A stretch of DNA of 14,609 nt from an uncultured Collinsella sp. (lineage in GTDB: Bacteria > Actinomycetota > Coriobacteriia > Coriobacteriales > Coriobacteriaceae). Positions 12,951 through 14,609 of this stretch are shown one piece after another; position 1 is the first letter of the stretch; each line of letters begins with the position of its first letter. The stretch spans positions 1 to 14,609 of the forward strand of contig CALBBA010000254.1 of assembly GCA_937926755.1 (NCBI GenBank), written 5' to 3'. A model generated the notes under the pieces. That model worked only from the letters and a program-made list of their open reading frames with translations. It did no database searches and had not been told where the DNA came from. Both the position numbers and the translations under genes were made by a program.

Positions 12951-12966
12951 TGGGACATTTGTCCCA
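12951..12966. repeat. Short palindrome between sdaA and the transpeptidase gene
   Basis: TGGGACA-TT-TGTCCCA is a perfect 7-bp inverted repeat, 21 bases after the sdaA stop. It is followed by GCTCTTTC, too weak for a confident terminator. It could be a terminator, an operator or a degenerate REP half, given the GGGAC/GTCCC shared with two larger repeats in the window. Confidence 0.5.
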
Positions 12967-13015
12967 GCTCTTTCGAATGCCACCGTTTCCGTACCACAAA
13001 CAGCAGGGCAATCGC

Positions 13016-13021
13016 TATAAT
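13016..13021 (+). promoter_or_regulatory. Candidate -10 box for the L,D-transpeptidase gene
   Basis: A consensus TATAAT lies 57 bases before the chosen start. The -35 region at 17-nt spacing (ACCACA, 12993-12998) matches only the last three bases of TTGACA. Transcription would start near 13028. Confidence 0.5.
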
Positions 13022-13078
13022 GCAAGCCCAGTAAAAACACGATGAGCCGCAAGGCGAAATTCGAAGGATATGCATACG

Positions 13079-14609
13079 ATGTCGCAAAACGATCGAACTC
13101 AACTGATTCCCGATCCGCAGCAGCCGAACAGGCACACCGGCAGCGTTCAGTCGCCGCGTCCTATCGCGCCGAGTCACGGTCGGCAGCGTGGTGCGGCAAA
13201 CGCTTCCCAACGCCCGAACCAACAGCGACAGCAGCGTCAACAACGTCAGCAGCGTCAGGCAAACGGCAATGCGCCCAAGCAGCCCCCCACGCACGCTCGA
13301 GGCGATCGTGGCCCCGCGCGCAAGTCCGCCGAGAACAATAAGTCGGGCAAAAAGACAACGCTCTTTGTCGTCCTTGGTCTAATCGTCATTGTCTATATCG
13401 TAGGCGTCGTAGCGTTTTCGCAGGTAGCCTACCCCAACACCACCGTCGCCGGCGTCGACGTCTCGTTCTCCAACGCGTCGTCTGCCGCCACCAAGGTCAA
13501 CTCGGCATGGAAGCACTATAAACTCACCGTGACAGGAGATGACTTTAGCTGGACCTATCAGCCCGAGTCCGATGAGCCCATCGTCGACGGCGAAGCTGCC
13601 GCAAAAGAGATCATCAGCCACAACGAAGCCTTTGTATGGCCGGTCCGCCTTGTGGAATCCTTAAGCGGAAAGACCAAAACAACCGCTACCTCCAACGAAG
13701 TCGATCTTGATCAAGACGTCGACCTGTCCATGCTCTCCGACACTTTTGACCAAAAGAAGTTTGAGGAGGACCTGGGCGCCGCTATCGACGAGTTTAACGA
13801 GGGCCGTTCGGGCACGTTCGAGGCCAATAGCTCCTATGACGAGCAGGCCGGCAAGTTTACCGTCGAGAAGGCGCGCTCCAACGAAAAAATCAACCGCGAG
13901 CATGTCATTAAGTATGCCGAGCTCGAGCTTGCCTCGCTGGCCGAGACCGTAGATCTTTCCAAGCTCGGCAACGATGCCTATGAGCCACTCAATGAAACGC
14001 TGACAGATGATCAGATTCAGGACGCATGTGATGCCGCCAACAACTTCCTGGGCGTCAACGTGACCCTCAAGCTCAACGGCGAGGATGCCGGCAAGGTTGA
14101 TGGCAGCTCCGTGTTGCAGTGGATCAGCTTTGCCGATCCGGCCAACCCCACGCTCGATACGTCGCAGATCAGTAGCTGGGCAGCCGAGCTCGCCAACGGC
14201 TTTAATACCGTGGGCTCCACTCGCTGGTGGACGCGCGCCGATGGCAAGCAGTGCGCCGTCGAAGGCGGTGACTTTGGTTGGTCCATCGACAGCAGCTCGC
14301 TCGCCAAGCAGGTCGAGGACGCCATTAACAACAAGCAGACCGGCGAAATCGAGATTAAGTATTCCCAGAAGGCCGATACCTTTACCGCAAAGGGCGAACC
14401 CGACTGGAAGGCATACATCGATGTCGATCTGTCCGAGCAGCACGCGCGCTACTACGACGAGAGCGGCAATATCGTATGGGAGGCCAACTTTATCTCGGGC
14501 AAGCCGGGCGAGGACGCCACGCCCGAGGGCGTCTGGCAGATCAACAGCAACGACGGCGCGAGCACGCTGATTGGTGCCAAGGACCCCGAGACAGGCAAGC
14601 CCAAATACG
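13079..14609 (+). CDS. Membrane-anchored L,D-transpeptidase (YkuD), 3' end outside window
   Basis: The frame is open to the window end (510 codons). Residues 1-94 are a cytoplasmic tail, basic and rich in Gln, Arg, Pro and Asn, with a QRQ tandem repeat at 49-60. One transmembrane segment follows (about 95-117, LFVVLGLIVIVYIVGVVAF). The outer part has the form of a VanW/YkuD-associated peptidoglycan-binding region (from about 120, AYPNTTVAGVDVS) and then the beginning of a YkuD catalytic domain at about 446 (YIDVDLSEQHARYYD, ATPEGVW). The HGxxxxxxxG...SxGC active site would lie beyond the window. The predicted role is 3-3 cross-linking of peptidoglycan or anchoring of proteins outside the membrane. 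Start: GAAGGA (13063-13068) is 10 nt before ATG 13079; an in-frame ATG at 13070 is too close to it. Confidence 0.87.
   Translation, partial: MSQNDRTQLIPDPQQPNRHTGSVQSPRPIAPSHGRQRGAANASQRPNQQRQQRQQRQQRQANGNAPKQPPTHARGDRGPARKSAENNKSGKKTTLFVVLGLIVIVYIVGVVAFSQVAYPNTTVAGVDVSFSNASSAATKVNSAWKHYKLTVTGDDFSWTYQPESDEPIVDGEAAAKEIISHNEAFVWPVRLVESLSGKTKTTATSNEVDLDQDVDLSMLSDTFDQKKFEEDLGAAIDEFNEGRSGTFEANSSYDEQAGKFTVEKARSNEKINREHVIKYAELELASLAETVDLSKLGNDAYEPLNETLTDDQIQDACDAANNFLGVNVTLKLNGEDAGKVDGSSVLQWISFADPANPTLDTSQISSWAAELANGFNTVGSTRWWTRADGKQCAVEGGDFGWSIDSSSLAKQVEDAINNKQTGEIEIKYSQKADTFTAKGEPDWKAYIDVDLSEQHARYYDESGNIVWEANFISGKPGEDATPEGVWQINSNDGASTLIGAKDPETGKPKY
13223..13258 (+). repeat. Four 9-base tandem units coding Gln-Arg-Gln
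   Basis: The units are CAGCGACAG, CAGCGTCAA, CAACGTCAG and CAGCGTCAG, in frame in the cytoplasmic tail of the L,D-transpeptidase. Because 9 is a multiple of 3, copy-number change would lengthen or shorten the protein without a frameshift. Confidence 0.85.

Noticed and set aside
13042..13341. Plus-strand frame of 99 codons at the start of the transpeptidase gene
   Set aside because: It overlaps the better-supported frame from 13079, which continues for 510 codons with domain features; this one ends early and has no motif.
13661..14443. Minus-strand frame of 260 codons opposite the transpeptidase gene
   Set aside because: The plus-strand frame has a membrane segment, a recognisable YkuD start and a ribosome binding site; the minus frame has none of these and only hydrophobic runs from reversed codons.

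Overview
The window is high-GC, tightly packed bacterial chromosome. I infer a Coriobacteriia actinobacterium close to Collinsella. The inference rests on the GC-rich codon use, the order priA-def-fmt-rsmB, a fused debranching-type GH13/GH77 protein, an ACT-containing single-chain iron-sulfur serine dehydratase, and a membrane-anchored L,D-transpeptidase. No 16S rRNA or other decisive marker is present, so the genus is an inference. I see no tRNA, rRNA, CRISPR array, phage gene or intact transposase.

Layout. Bases 2-1774 (+) hold the 3' part of a GH13-GH77 fusion (glycogen/maltodextrin metabolism), followed by a hairpin and a small FmdB-type zinc-ribbon gene (1863-2099, +) with a strong terminator. 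Facing it on the minus strand is a housekeeping run read from high to low coordinates: gltX (9447-7972), a terminator, priA (7881-5455), def (5436-4900), a 320-base gap, fmt (4578-3658) and rsmB (3661-2261). fmt and rsmB overlap by 4 bases. Divergent from gltX on the plus strand are metK (9730-11010), sdaA (11322-12929) and the 5' part of an L,D-transpeptidase gene (13079 to the window end).

Working together: def and fmt are the paired enzymes of N-formyl-methionine handling (formylation of initiator tRNA, deformylation of new proteins). rsmB matures 16S rRNA, gltX charges tRNA and priA restarts replication forks. This is a classic growth and translation cluster. metK makes S-adenosylmethionine, the methyl donor used by RsmB. 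sdaA degrades serine to pyruvate. The L,D-transpeptidase would cross-link peptidoglycan.

The genes themselves are mostly ordinary. The unusual part is between them. Four intergenic gaps carry long, near-perfect inverted repeats with arms of 15, 30, 32 and 26 bp and loops of 31 to 69 nt (2188-2254, 4796-4891, 9529-9623, 11178-11298), plus two short palindromes (2153-2175, 12951-12966). They look like REPIN/MITE-type elements, and one (11178-11298) would form nearly the whole 5' leader of sdaA. The metK leader also has a hairpin next to its ribosome binding site that could be regulatory. Nothing here proves a new system; these non-coding structures are the best leads.
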